This document shows positions 7,826 to 17,104 of a DNA stretch of 49,177 nt, one piece after another (positions within the stretch are counted from its first letter, which is position 1; every line of letters begins with the position of its first letter). The notes below the pieces were generated by a model. The model was not told the DNA's origin. It made no database searches and worked only from the letters and a program-made list of their open reading frames with translations. The position numbers and the translations under genes are program-made. This stretch comes from Sphingomonadales bacterium (GTDB lineage Bacteria > Pseudomonadota > Alphaproteobacteria > Sphingomonadales > Sphingomonadaceae), in assembly GCA_027483465.1 (NCBI GenBank), contig JAIXUQ010000108.1, forward strand, positions 1 through 49,177. The letters run 5' to 3'.

Positions 7826-8242
7826 TCAGGCTCCGTGCTCGCTGTCGCAGTGTCCGTGATTGGCAATCACTTCCAGCACACGGCAGTCGGCAGCATTGCC
7901 GCCCCGGCAGTTGCTGGTCATGCGCGCCAGCTCGTCGCGCAGCGCGCCAAGCTGTGCGATCTTGCGTTCGACCGCCCGCAGATGGCCAGATGCGATGCGA
8001 TCAGCCTCGTCACAGGGTCGATCAGGATGATCAGCCAGATCGAGCAGCGACCGGATGTCGTCGGTATCAAACCCCAGGCCGCGGGCGTGCCGGATGAAAA
8101 TCAGCCGTTGCAGATGCGCCGGCGTGAACGCCCGGTAATTGCTGCCGGTCCGCGCCGGCGGCGGCAGCAGCCCGGCCTTCTCGTAAAAGCGCACGGTCTC
8201 CGGGGTCGTGCCGGCTGCCCGCGCCAATTCTCCGATCTTCAT
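7826..8242 (-). CDS. CadR/ZntR-like MerR-family regulator
   Basis: A 138-residue MerR-family regulator: winged helix (MKIGELARAAGTTPETVRFY), NYRAFTPAHLQRLIFIRHAR, dimerisation helix and metal site. Cysteines at 77, 112 and 120 plus a His/Cys tail (NHGHCDSEH) match sensors of divalent ions such as CadR, PbrR and ZntR, where the first cysteine separates them from CueR types. ATG 8242 gives the usual family N-terminus; ATG 8260, six codons earlier, is possible, and neither has a strong ribosome site. It is divergent from the CDF exporter and czc genes, which it should activate. Confidence 0.88.
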   Translation of the reverse strand: MKIGELARAAGTTPETVRFYEKAGLLPPPARTGSNYRAFTPAHLQRLIFIRHARGLGFDTDDIRSLLDLADHPDRPCDEADRIASGHLRAVERKIAQLGALRDELARMTSNCRGGNAADCRVLEVIANHGHCDSEHGA

Positions 8243-8266
8243 GTCGACAAGGCTCGTCATCAGCGC

Positions 8267-8297
8267 TTGACCCTGTAGTTGCTTCAAGGTGCATAAG
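8267..8297 (+). promoter_or_regulatory. MerR-type promoter/operator for the CDF-czc block
   Basis: The -35 is TTGACC (8267-8272) and the -10 is CATAAG (8292-8297), with a 19-bp spacer. The spacer region carries an imperfect dyad, ACCCTGTAG / CTTCAAGGT (7 of 9 positions), close to the known CadR/ZntR operator pattern. It lies between the divergent regulator and the rightward CDF gene. Confidence 0.78.
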
Positions 8298-8333
8298 CCA
8301 GTCCGACTCGGGTGTCGAGAAGGTTGGAACGCC

Positions 8334-9002
8334 ATGGCCGGAACATGCTGTGATACGAACGCGAACAGCGCCGACATCGCTCAGGACGGGCGGTGGCGCC
8401 GCGCGCTGTGGATAGCGCTGGCTGTCAACGCCGGCATGTTCCTTGTTGAAATCGCGGCCGGTGTGGCCGCCGGCAGTCTGTCGTTGGCGGCCGATGCGCT
8501 CGATTTCCTTGGCGACGCCGCCAACTATGCCATCAGCCTGGTGGTGGCCGGCATGGCACTCACCATTCGCGCCCGTGCCGCACTGCTGAAGGGCGTGACG
8601 CTGCTCGCCTTCGGCTCGTGGATTTTCGGCAGCACCGCCTGGGCCCTGTGGCATGGCCGGCTTCCCGATGGCCAGACCATGGGCCTGGTCGGGATGCTGG
8701 CACTGGTCGCCAATGTCGGCGTCGCCCTGCTGCTCTATCGCTACCGCACGGGTGACGCCAACATGCGCTCTGTCTGGATCTGCTCCCGCAACGATGCCGT
8801 CGGCAATGTGGCGGTGATGCTGGCGGCGGCCGGCGTGCTGGGCACCGGTTCGGCCTGGCCCGATCTGATGGTGGCGGCGATCCTGGCCGGCCTCGCCATC
8901 AGCGGCGGAGTCCAGATCGTGCGCCACGCCCTGCGCGAACTGGCGCCGGCAACACCTGAGAATGCGCACGGGAACAAATGCAACGAAGGCGTCCTGTCAT
9001 GA
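8334..9002 (+). CDS. small CDF-family cation exporter
   Basis: A 222-residue cation diffusion facilitator with six predicted membrane helices and almost no cytoplasmic C-terminal domain, shorter than CzcD types (about 300). Likely metal-site motifs are ADALDFLGDAANYAISL in helix 2 (Asp-x3-Asp) and SRNDAVGNVAVML in helix 5. The N-terminus has a Cys pair (GTCCDTN). It should move divalent metal (Zn, Cd, Co or Pb) from cytoplasm to periplasm by proton antiport. ATG 8334 follows an AGAAGG site. It overlaps the next gene by 4 bases (ATGA) and is first in the CadR-like-controlled block. Confidence 0.82.
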   Translation: MAGTCCDTNANSADIAQDGRWRRALWIALAVNAGMFLVEIAAGVAAGSLSLAADALDFLGDAANYAISLVVAGMALTIRARAALLKGVTLLAFGSWIFGSTAWALWHGRLPDGQTMGLVGMLALVANVGVALLLYRYRTGDANMRSVWICSRNDAVGNVAVMLAAAGVLGTGSAWPDLMVAAILAGLAISGGVQIVRHALRELAPATPENAHGNKCNEGVLS

Positions 9003-9379
9003 CCGGCAGCCTGCGCGCCAGTGTCGATTTTGAGCGCGCGCGCCACCGCGAGGCGCGACAGGCCGGCGATGATGCGAGCGCATGGCGTGCGTTGGAGCGT
9101 GCGCATGTGCTGTCGCAGGCAGTGCTCTCCCTGCATATCGCCGTGCATGCCGACATGTTCCGCTATGCAATCGCACGCCGCGAGTGGCATGAAGCCGCCG
9201 GACAGTTGCTGCGTCTGGCACTCGCGCCGATCGGGCATGTGAGCGGCCGAACGCCTGCCGGCAACATCGGCCGCGCGCGGGTCAGCGCATTTGCGGTGAT
9301 GCCGATCCCTGACGATCTGGCGCGCACGATGGAGCCGGTCACGGATCGCGCTGACCCTGGCTTGCAGGGGCGCGGCTGA
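8999..9379 (+). CDS. DUF3703-type protein
   Basis: A 126-residue soluble protein rich in Arg, Ala and His, with a helical core (FERARHREARQAGDDASAWR, LERAHVLSQAVLSLHIAVHA) and a C-terminal GHVSGRTPAGNIGRARVSAF motif typical of DUF3703. I know this family mainly as a small partner encoded next to CDF exporters; its role is unknown. Its start overlaps the CDF stop (ATGA) and its stop overlaps the next start, so it is translated as part of the exporter operon. Confidence 0.7.
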   Translation: MTGSLRASVDFERARHREARQAGDDASAWRALERAHVLSQAVLSLHIAVHADMFRYAIARREWHEAAGQLLRLALAPIGHVSGRTPAGNIGRARVSAFAVMPIPDDLARTMEPVTDRADPGLQGRG

Positions 9380-9780
9380 TGAGGCATTGGACAGCCATTG
9401 TGCAACTGTCTTCAGCCATCGCCCGGCTTGGACGCCTGATGATGCGTCCTGCGATGCTGCTTGCCTGTGTGTTCGCCCTGTTCACAGCGGGCCAGGTCGC
9501 GGCGTTCGATCTTGGCCAGGATGCCCGCGCTGCGATTGTGGCAGGCATTACTGACGGGGTTTCGGCCGATTGCAGTACGCTGGCTGACGCAACCGATGAT
9601 GATGCCTCCGGCAAGGCGGCCCATTGCGGCACCTGCTGCCTTCACCACACGGCCGGGCATGCTACGTTGTCTCCCGAAATACCCGACGCGCCGCCGCGCA
9701 CAGCGGTATTCGAAGCACACGATGCGCCTACCCTGCGGCCGATCCTGACCGGGCGATTGCCGGAGCCGCCCCGAGCCTGA
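9379..9780 (+). CDS. secreted Cys/His-rich hypothetical protein upstream of czcC
   Basis: A 133-residue protein with an N-terminal hydrophobic segment (about residues 22-42, MRPAMLLACVFALFTAGQVA) acting as signal or anchor. It has a metal-ligand cluster HCGTCCLHHTAGH (about 85-97) and an acidic stretch (DATDDDAS). Small proteins with such clusters are often found just before czcC (CzcI-like or DUF2946-like), but I cannot place it in one family. The start overlaps the DUF3703 stop (TGATG). A periplasmic metal-binding or regulatory role is inferred from position and residues. Confidence 0.55.
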   Translation: MRHWTAIVQLSSAIARLGRLMMRPAMLLACVFALFTAGQVAAFDLGQDARAAIVAGITDGVSADCSTLADATDDDASGKAAHCGTCCLHHTAGHATLSPEIPDAPPRTAVFEAHDAPTLRPILTGRLPEPPRA

Positions 9781-9845
9781 CCTGCGCCTTCAACCGCTGC
9801 CGCCAGATCGGCAGCCTTGCGTCATGTCAGGGATACCCAGTTACC

Positions 9846-11087
9846 ATGAACAAAAGCACCATGCTGGCGCTGGCCACAGCGCTGGCGCTTGCCGACCCGC
9901 CGGCACGCGCCCAGCAGCAACCGGCGGCACGAGAGCCGCTGTCCCTCGCAGGGGCACTGGCGACGGCCTTTCGCCAGTCGCCGTTGCTGGAAGAAGCGCA
10001 GGCGGGCAGCGATGCCGAGCGCGCGCGTCTGCAACAGGCGCGGCTGCGGCCGAACCCGGAGTTCGGCGTCGCCATCGACAATCTGCCGACACGCGGGCCC
10101 CTGGAGGGCGCGGATGCGGCCGCCACGGCGTGGACACTGGCCATGCCGCTCGAGATCAGCGGTCAACGCCGGGCACGCGCTGCACTGGCCGCGGCCGGCG
10201 TCGATGCCGCCGAGGCCGGCCGGCAATTGTCGGCCGTCGATCTGGCCCGCGCCGTGCGTGCGGCCTATGCGACCGCACTGGCCGCCGATGAAACAGTCAA
10301 GGTTGTCAGTGCCGATGTCGAACTGGCGCGCGAACTGGAGACCGGTGTCGGCAAGCTGGTCGATGGCGGCCGCGAACCGCCGCTGCGTGCGGTGACGGCC
10401 AATATCGAACGGCAGACAGCCGAAGCCGCGCTGGCCACCGCCGTTGCCGATGCAGCCGCCAGCCAGGCCAATCTGGCCGCCCTGATCGGCCGGCAGGACA
10501 CGCTGTTTGCGCTGACCCCGACACCTGTGGCCCGCGCGGTTGCCGCGCCAGCCAACCCCGATCTGGCCATCGCCCGCGCCGAACAGCAGCGTGCCAATGC
10601 CCGGATCGCATTCGAACGCTCGCTGCGCGCGCCGGTGCCGCGGCTCAACCTGGGGTATCGCCAGTTCCAGCAGGTGCCGGCCAGTGCGGTCACCGTCGGC
10701 GTGTCGGTGACGCTGCCGCTGTTCAACCGCAACGGCGGCAATATCGCCGCTGCCGCCGCCGAGGCCCGCCGCGCCGAGGCCAGCCAGCGCCGGGTGGCAC
10801 TGGAGATTGTTGCGCGCCAACGGGCTGCCGAAGCGCGGATCACGGCGGCCGCCGCCCAGATCGAGACGCTGAACGGCGGCCTGGTGCCAGGTGCCGAAGA
10901 GGCGCTGCGCATCGCCCGGCTGGGTTATGCCGCCGGCAAGTTCAGTTTCCTCGATCTGCTCAATGCCCAGCGCTCGCTGGGCAGCGCGCGCCGCGCCCTG
11001 ATTGCCGCCCGCCGCGACCTGGCAATTGCCCAAGCCGAACGCGACCGCGCGCTCGGTATCATCCCCGAACTGGAGGCCAAGCCATGA
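9846..11087 (+). CDS. czcC: CzcC-type outer-membrane efflux protein
   Basis: A 413-residue TolC-family protein, the outer-membrane channel of a tripartite metal pump. A signal peptide (about 1-22, PPARA|QQQ) is followed by two long alpha-helical repeats: LSLAGALATAFRQSPLLEEA and RLRPNPEFG in the first, IARLGYAAGKFSFLDLLNAQ in the second. LPLFNRNGGNIAAA is the conserved turn between them. Start ATG 9846. It overlaps czcB by 4 bases (ATGA), so the pump is made as an operon. Confidence 0.9.
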   Translation: MNKSTMLALATALALADPPARAQQQPAAREPLSLAGALATAFRQSPLLEEAQAGSDAERARLQQARLRPNPEFGVAIDNLPTRGPLEGADAAATAWTLAMPLEISGQRRARAALAAAGVDAAEAGRQLSAVDLARAVRAAYATALAADETVKVVSADVELARELETGVGKLVDGGREPPLRAVTANIERQTAEAALATAVADAAASQANLAALIGRQDTLFALTPTPVARAVAAPANPDLAIARAEQQRANARIAFERSLRAPVPRLNLGYRQFQQVPASAVTVGVSVTLPLFNRNGGNIAAAAAEARRAEASQRRVALEIVARQRAAEARITAAAAQIETLNGGLVPGAEEALRIARLGYAAGKFSFLDLLNAQRSLGSARRALIAARRDLAIAQAERDRALGIIPELEAKP

Positions 11088-12256
11088 ACCGGCCATCGAA
11101 CACGCAGGCGCTGATGGCGCTTGCCGCTGCAACCATCCTCGCCGGCGGCGGCTACTGGCTTGGCGCAGGCACTGCCCGGCCGCCGGCCCCGCCTGAAGCA
11201 AAGGACGGCGGCACAGCGCCTGATGACAATCATGCCGAAGGCGAAATCCTGGTGACCCCTGCCCAGATCGCAGCGGCGGGCATCACGCTCGCCCGCGTGG
11301 CGCTGGCGCCGGCCGGCGGCGAAGTGCTGGCCACCGGCCGGATCGTGCCCAATCCCGATGGCGCTGGCCACGTGACAGCGCGCACCAACGGCGTGGTGAC
11401 GCGCTTGCTCGCCCAGATCGGCACCCGTGTCACCGCTGGCCAGGGCCTTGCCGTTATCGACAGCCAGGAGGCCGCCACGGCGCAGGCCGCGCTGGCCACC
11501 GCGCGCTCCCGCCTGGCGCTTGCCGACAAGACGTTCGCCCGCGAACAGCGGTTGCTTGCCCAGCGCGTGACCGCCCGGGCCGATTTCGAGCAGGCCGAAG
11601 CGGCGCTGGCGGCCGCCCGCATCGAAGCGCGCGCCGCTGAACAGGGGCTGGCGGCGCTGGGCATGACGCCGGGCGGTTCGCGGTTGTTCACCCTCAAGAG
11701 CCCGGTGGCCGGCGAGGTCACCACGGTTTCGGTGACGCCCGGCGAATATGTCACGCCGGATCGCGAATTGTTCCAGGTCGTCGATCGCCGGGCGATCTGG
11801 GCTGAACTGCAGGTGCCGGCGCGTGATCTGGTCGGGATCGCGGCGGGCTTGCCGGTTGAGGTGACCGTGCAGGGGGCCGATCACCCGCATCAGGCGACGC
11901 TGAAATTCGTGTCGCCTTCCGTTGACAATCTGTCGGGCACACTGCGCGCCATCGCCGTGGTGCGCGATCCCGATGGCGAATTGCGCCAGGGCCAGAGCCT
12001 GACCGCCCGCATTCTCACCCCGGCCGGTCGCATGGCGCCCACGGTGCCGCGCGTGGCGGTGCAGGATGTTGGCGGCCGGCCGGTGGTGTTCGTGCGCACC
12101 GCGCGCGGCTTCACCCTGCGGCCGGTCACGCTGGGCGCGGCGCGCGCCGAAACGGTTGCGGTATCAGCCGGATTGCAGCCGGGCGACAGCATCGCTGCCA
12201 CCAACAGTTTCGTGCTGAAGGCCGAACTGGGCAAGGGCGAGGCCGAACATGACTGA
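11084..12256 (+). CDS. czcB: CzcB-type membrane fusion protein
   Basis: A 390-residue periplasmic adaptor linking CzcA to CzcC. It has an N-terminal anchor or signal (about 9-27), a barrel-sandwich hybrid (GVVTRLLAQIGTRVTAGQGL and SPVAGEVTTVSVTPGEYVTP, the two lipoyl halves), a coiled-coil hairpin between them (AALATARSRLALADKTFARE), a beta-barrel and a C-terminal domain. A single His/Asp cluster (DDNHAEGE) lies near residue 48. It starts on the czcC stop and ends 11 bases before czcA. Confidence 0.9.
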   Translation: MNRPSNTQALMALAAATILAGGGYWLGAGTARPPAPPEAKDGGTAPDDNHAEGEILVTPAQIAAAGITLARVALAPAGGEVLATGRIVPNPDGAGHVTARTNGVVTRLLAQIGTRVTAGQGLAVIDSQEAATAQAALATARSRLALADKTFAREQRLLAQRVTARADFEQAEAALAAARIEARAAEQGLAALGMTPGGSRLFTLKSPVAGEVTTVSVTPGEYVTPDRELFQVVDRRAIWAELQVPARDLVGIAAGLPVEVTVQGADHPHQATLKFVSPSVDNLSGTLRAIAVVRDPDGELRQGQSLTARILTPAGRMAPTVPRVAVQDVGGRPVVFVRTARGFTLRPVTLGAARAETVAVSAGLQPGDSIAATNSFVLKAELGKGEAEHD

Positions 12257-12267
12257 GGATCACACCC

Positions 12268-15200
12268 ATGCTTGAGCGCATCTTGCTGTTTTCGGTCGGC
12301 CAGCGCTGGCTGATCGTGCTGCTGGCGATCATTGCGGCGGCCATCGGGGCGACGCAGCTGGCGAAACTGCCGATCGATGCCGTGCCCGACATCACCAACC
12401 GGCAGGTGCAGGTGAACATCGTGGCGCCGGCGTTCAGCCCGTCCGACATGGAGCGGCAGGTCACCTATCCGATCGAAACCGCGCTGGCCGGCACGCCGGG
12501 GCTGGTGTCGACCCGCTCGATTTCGCGCAACGGCTTTGCCCAGGTCACCGCCGTCTTCACCGATGCAACCAATGTCTATTTCGCGCGCCAGCAGGTGGCC
12601 GAACGGCTGGCGCAAACCCGCGAGAGCCTGCCGCCCGGCGTCGATCCGACACTGGGCCCGGTCACCACCGGCCTTGGCGAGGTGCTGATGTGGACGGTTG
12701 ATTTCGCCCGTCCACACGGTCTGGCCCGTCCGGGCGACGCCGGCTGGCAGCCAGATGGCAGTTATCAGACGCCGGAAGGCCAGCGGCTGGTCACGGCGCG
12801 CGAGCAGATCACCTATCTGCGCACCGTGCAGGACTGGATCGTCCGCCCGCAGATGCGCACCGTGCCCGGCATCGCCGGCGTGGATGTGATCGGCGGCTTT
12901 GTGAAGCAATATCAGGTGGCGCCCGATCCGGCCCGGCTCGCCGCGCTCGGCCTCACGCTCACCGATCTCGCGGCCGGCCTGGAACGCGGCAATCTTTCGC
13001 GCGGCGCCGGCATTGTCGATCGCGCCGGCGAAGGCCTGATCGTGCGCGCCGATGCCCGCGTCGCCAGGGTGGCGGATATCGAGGATATTGTGATCGCCAC
13101 ACGGGCTGAATCGCCTGTGCGCGTCCGCGATGTCGCGCGCGTATCGATCGGCCGCGAAATCCGCACCGGCGCCGCTTCGGCCAACGGCCGCGAAGTGGTG
13201 ATCGGCACGGCGCTGATGCTGGCTGGCGAAAACAGCCGGACCGCCGCCCGAGCCGCTGCGGCGCGGCTTGGCGAGATCGGCCGCTCTCTGCCGCCGGGAA
13301 TCACCGCAACCGTGGTGCTCGACCGGTCGGTGCTGGTGGAAGCGACCATCGGCACAGTGGCGCGCAGCCTGACCGAAGGCGCGCTGCTGGTGGTGGTGGT
13401 GCTGTTCTGGCTGCTGGGCAACATCAGGGCTGCCATTGTCACGGCGCTGGTCATCCCGCTGTCGATGCTGCTCGCCGCCACCGGCATGGTTGCCGGCGGT
13501 GTCTCCGGCAATCTGATGAGCCTGGGCGCGCTCGATTTCGGCCTGATCGTCGATGGCGCTGTCATCATCGTCGAAAACTGCCTGCGCCGGCTGGCCGAAC
13601 GCCAGACGCATGAAGGCCGGCTGATCAGCCTTGGCGAGCGGCTGGAGGAGGTGGCGATAGCCGCGAAGGAAATGATCCGCCCTTCCGTGTTCGGCCAGGC
13701 CATCATCCTGCTCGTCTATGCCCCGCTGCTGGCTTTCGAAGGCGTGGAAGCCAAGATGTTTTCACCGATGGCGATCACGGTGATGCTGGCACTCGCAGCA
13801 GCCTTCGTGCTGTCGGTCACGTTCGTGCCGGCCATGGTGGCCATACTGGTGTCCGGCACGGTGGAGGAAAAGGAAACCCGGCCGATCGTGGCGGCGCGGC
13901 GTCTCTATGCGCCGGCGCTGGCCTATGCACTGGCCCGGCCGCTGACCGTGATCGGCGCGGCAACGGCGGCCTTTGCGGTGTCCTTGCTGCTGTTCTTCAC
14001 GCTTGGCCGCGAATTCATCCCGCAGCTTGATGAGAAGAATGTGGCGCTCAGCGCGGTGCGGATACCATCGACCAGCCTGGAGCAATCAACCACCATGCAG
14101 ATGGCGCTGGAACGCGAGATCGGCAAGCTGCCGGAAGTCGCCCTGATGTTCTCGAAGTCCGGCACGGCCGAGGTGGCGACAGACCCGATGCCACCCAACG
14201 TCTCCGATGGCTTCATCATCCTGAAACCGTCCGAAACGTGGCCCGACCCGTCTGCCGGCAAGGCCGCGGTGGTTGAGGGGATCGAGCAGCGGGCCAGCAG
14301 CATGATCGGATCGGCCTATGAGATTTCCCAGCCCATCCAGTTGCGCTTCAACGAGCTGATCGCCGGTGTGCGCTCCGATGTCGCGGTCAAGGTCTATGGG
14401 GACGATTTCAGCCAGATGGAACCGGTTGCTGCCCGTGTCGCCGCGGCCCTGCGCACGGTGCCGGGCGCTGCCGATGTGAAGGTCGAGCAGACCGAGGGGC
14501 TGCCGGCGCTGGAAACCCGCTTCGACCGTGCCGCCATCGCGGCCTATGGGCTGACCGTCGCCGATGTTGCCGATGTCGTGCAGACTGCCGTGGGCGGGCG
14601 GGCTGCCGGCCAGGTGTTCGAAGGCGACCGGCGCTTTGACGTGGTGGTTCGGCTGGCCGATGACCGTCGGCCGGATATTGCGGCGCTGGCCGCCATCCCG
14701 GTGCCTTTGCCGGCCGGCGCGCCTGGCACCGGTGCGATTGGCGCCCAGCCACAGGCGGTGCCGCTTGGCCAGCTGGTGCGGTTCGAGGTTCGCGACGGAC
14801 CCAACCAGGTGAGCCGGGAGAACGGCCGCCGCCGGATCGTGGTGGCTGCCAACGTGCGCGGGCGCGATCTGGGTTCGTTCGTTGCCGAAGCCCAGGCGCT
14901 TGTGTCTGCCAAGGTGCAGCCCCCGCCGGGCGGCTTCATCGAATGGGGCGGTCAGTATCAGAATCTGGCGCGCGCCCAGGCCCGGCTCGCCATCGTGGTG
15001 CCGGCGGCCTTCCTCGGCATCTTCGCCCTGCTCTATGCGGCGCTGGGGTCGCCGGCACGGGCGGCCATGGTGTTTTCCGCCGTGCCGCTGGCGCTCACTG
15101 GCGGTGCCCTGGCGCTGTGGCTGCGCGGCCTGCCGTTCTCCATCTCGGCTGCGGTCGGCTTCATCGCGCTCTCTGGCGTGGCTGTGCTGAACGGGCTGGT

Positions 15201-15534
15201 GATGATGACGGCCATTGCGGGCCTGCGCGCCGAAGGCCGCAGCGTTGAAGAGGCAGTGCGCGATGGCGCCATGCTGCGGCTGCGGCCGGTGATCATGACC
15301 GCGCTGGTCGCCAGCCTGGGTTTCGTGCCGATGGCCATCGCCACCGGCACCGGGGCCGAGGTGCAGCGGCCGATCGCCACTGTCGTCATCGGTGGTCTGA
15401 TCACCGCCACGTTGCTTACGCTCATCGTGCTGCCGGCGCTGGCGCAGATGCTGCTGCGCTGGGAGCAGCGCCGCGCCGCACCAACGACAGAAACGACGGC
15501 CCAGCCATTACCGCCCGAACCTGCGGGCATTTGA
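12268..15534 (+). CDS. czcA: CzcA-type heavy-metal RND pump
   Basis: A 1088-residue RND transporter, full length for the heavy-metal efflux (HME) family. Helix 4 carries DFGLIVDGAVIIVEN (D423, D429, E436), the signature of HME1 pumps exporting Zn, Co and Cd; Cu/Ag pumps have a different motif. Family features include LPIDAVPDITNRQVQVN near the N-terminus, large periplasmic loops and a second membrane bundle (GFVPMAIATGTGAEVQRPIA). It takes metal from periplasm or cytoplasm and expels it through CzcB and CzcC, driven by protons. Confidence 0.95.
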   Translation: MLERILLFSVGQRWLIVLLAIIAAAIGATQLAKLPIDAVPDITNRQVQVNIVAPAFSPSDMERQVTYPIETALAGTPGLVSTRSISRNGFAQVTAVFTDATNVYFARQQVAERLAQTRESLPPGVDPTLGPVTTGLGEVLMWTVDFARPHGLARPGDAGWQPDGSYQTPEGQRLVTAREQITYLRTVQDWIVRPQMRTVPGIAGVDVIGGFVKQYQVAPDPARLAALGLTLTDLAAGLERGNLSRGAGIVDRAGEGLIVRADARVARVADIEDIVIATRAESPVRVRDVARVSIGREIRTGAASANGREVVIGTALMLAGENSRTAARAAAARLGEIGRSLPPGITATVVLDRSVLVEATIGTVARSLTEGALLVVVVLFWLLGNIRAAIVTALVIPLSMLLAATGMVAGGVSGNLMSLGALDFGLIVDGAVIIVENCLRRLAERQTHEGRLISLGERLEEVAIAAKEMIRPSVFGQAIILLVYAPLLAFEGVEAKMFSPMAITVMLALAAAFVLSVTFVPAMVAILVSGTVEEKETRPIVAARRLYAPALAYALARPLTVIGAATAAFAVSLLLFFTLGREFIPQLDEKNVALSAVRIPSTSLEQSTTMQMALEREIGKLPEVALMFSKSGTAEVATDPMPPNVSDGFIILKPSETWPDPSAGKAAVVEGIEQRASSMIGSAYEISQPIQLRFNELIAGVRSDVAVKVYGDDFSQMEPVAARVAAALRTVPGAADVKVEQTEGLPALETRFDRAAIAAYGLTVADVADVVQTAVGGRAAGQVFEGDRRFDVVVRLADDRRPDIAALAAIPVPLPAGAPGTGAIGAQPQAVPLGQLVRFEVRDGPNQVSRENGRRRIVVAANVRGRDLGSFVAEAQALVSAKVQPPPGGFIEWGGQYQNLARAQARLAIVVPAAFLGIFALLYAALGSPARAAMVFSAVPLALTGGALALWLRGLPFSISAAVGFIALSGVAVLNGLVMMTAIAGLRAEGRSVEEAVRDGAMLRLRPVIMTALVASLGFVPMAIATGTGAEVQRPIATVVIGGLITATLLTLIVLPALAQMLLRWEQRRAAPTTETTAQPLPPEPAGI

Positions 15535-15545
15535 AGAGGAGACGA

Positions 15546-15947
15546 ATGATGAAGATGCTTGCAGTGATCGCCCTGGCCGTGGCCGCCCCGGCCTCTGCCC
15601 AGACGCCGCCACCGCTGACCGGGGTCTGGTCGATCGGTCAGACACGCAACTGCACGGCGGGTCCGGCCTGGGCGTTTCTGGCCGACGGCATCTACGCCGA
15701 AGTCACCCTGCCCGATCGTGGCCCATCGGCGATCGGGCTGTGGAAGGATGAAGGCACCGCCATCGCTTTCACCCACAGCCATATGCCGTTTCCCAAGCTG
15801 ATGGAAACCAGCCAGATGCTGCGCCTGACCATCGAACGCCGCACGGCAGACATGCTGGTCATGCGCAACCGCAGCGGCGAACCCCGCATCTTTCACCGCT
15901 GCCCCGCCGATGCCGTGAAGGCGCCGGCAAAACAGGGAGCCCATTGA
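15546..15947 (+). CDS. secreted hypothetical protein of the czc operon
   Basis: A 133-residue protein with a clear signal peptide (MMKMLAVIALAVAAPASA|Q). The mature part has two cysteines that could form a disulfide (NCTAGPAWAFLADG and FHRCPADA) and a central FTHSHMPFPKLMETSQML with His and Met. I do not recognise a named family; the fold looks beta-rich. ATG 15546 is preferred because GAGGAG lies about 7 bases upstream; the frame opens five codons earlier with TTG. It lies between czcA and czcD and overlaps or abuts the latter. Confidence 0.6.
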   Translation: MMKMLAVIALAVAAPASAQTPPPLTGVWSIGQTRNCTAGPAWAFLADGIYAEVTLPDRGPSAIGLWKDEGTAIAFTHSHMPFPKLMETSQMLRLTIERRTADMLVMRNRSGEPRIFHRCPADAVKAPAKQGAH

Positions 15948-15949
15948 TC

Positions 15950-16861
15950 ATGTTGGACGATGCCGCCAATCATGGCCACGATCACACCGCTGGCGCCAAT
16001 GCTAGGGCACTGACCTGGGCGCTCGCCCTGACCGGAACTTATATGGTTGCCGAAGTGGTCGGCGGCATCGTCTACAACAGCCTCGCGCTGTTGTCGGACG
16101 CAGCGCATATGCTCACCGATGTGGCCGCGCTCGCCATCGCGCTGATCGCCATCCGGGTTGGCGCCCGGCCGGCTGATGAGCGGCGCACGTTCGGTTATCG
16201 CCGCTTCGAGGTGCTGGCGGCCGCCTTCAACGCCGCGCTGCTGTTTGCCGTTGCGATCTATGTGTTTGTGGAGGCCGTGCGCCGGTTTTCCAATCCCGAA
16301 CCGGTCGGCTCGCTGGGAATGCTGGTGGTTGCGGCCATCGGTCTTGTCGTCAATCTGGTCTCCATGCGGTTGCTTTCGGCCGGGCAGGCGCGCAGCCTGA
16401 ACGTGAAGGGCGCCTATCTCGAAGTCTGGGCCGACATGATCGGTTCGCTCGGCGTCATCGGCGGCGCGCTGCTGATACGGTGGACAGGCTGGACTTGGGT
16501 CGATCCCATCGTTGCTGTCGCCATCGCCATCTGGGTGTTGCCGCGGACCTGGACCTTGCTGCGGGACGCGACCAATATCCTGCTCGAAGGCGTCCCGGCC
16601 CGCTTGACACTGAACAGCGTGCGGGGCGCGATTTCCGCGGTTCCCGGCGTGACCAGCCTGCATGAACTCCACATCTGGTCAATGTCTCAGGACGATATCA
16701 ACCTGACGGCCCATGTCTCCGTCGCACCCGAAGCGGCCACAGACGAGGTGCGCAAAGCCATCGAGGCAGTGGTGGAACGCGAATTCGACATCACCCATCT
16801 GGCAATCCAGATGGAAACTGCAGATGAAAATTGCCAGCCGGACGAGCCGGCGCATCCCTGA
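15950..16861 (+). CDS. czcD: CzcD-type CDF zinc/cobalt/cadmium exporter
   Basis: A 303-residue CDF exporter with six transmembrane helices and a C-terminal cytoplasmic domain (GVTSLHELHIWSMSQDDINL). The metal site in helix 2 is the usual His-x3-Asp (DAAHMLTDVAAL). Helix 5 has Glu-x3-Asp (YLEVWADMIGSLG) instead of His-x3-Asp, a variant found in some CDF subfamilies that may shift metal choice. The N-terminus is His-rich (NHGHDHTAG). ATG 15950 is chosen; TTG 15944, overlapping the previous stop, is closer to the GGGAG site and is possible. It is the last gene of the czc block. Confidence 0.88.
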   Translation: MLDDAANHGHDHTAGANARALTWALALTGTYMVAEVVGGIVYNSLALLSDAAHMLTDVAALAIALIAIRVGARPADERRTFGYRRFEVLAAAFNAALLFAVAIYVFVEAVRRFSNPEPVGSLGMLVVAAIGLVVNLVSMRLLSAGQARSLNVKGAYLEVWADMIGSLGVIGGALLIRWTGWTWVDPIVAVAIAIWVLPRTWTLLRDATNILLEGVPARLTLNSVRGAISAVPGVTSLHELHIWSMSQDDINLTAHVSVAPEAATDEVRKAIEAVVEREFDITHLAIQMETADENCQPDEPAHP

Positions 16862-17104
16862 GCGTTTTGGGGTCCGGACAGACTGCTGAACCCCGCTACA
16901 TGCCCAGAAATCTTCAAAAATTCCATATGCGTGATTTGAACTGAAACTGCAGCGAGACCTGGCGCGTTAATGGACGGTCTGCCGCTGTTATCTCGCCGCA
17001 ATGGAGAGACAAAAAGCATGTAACGTCTAGTGATCGCTTTCTTGAAGGATGTGCAATCGTAGCGGGGCGCCTGCCAGCCCTACCCGAATTCATCGAGCAC
17101 CCGA

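Noticed and set aside
11890-13611. A 573-codon minus-strand frame over czcB and czcA
   Set aside because: Shadow of the pump genes in GC-rich DNA; composition is unlike a protein.
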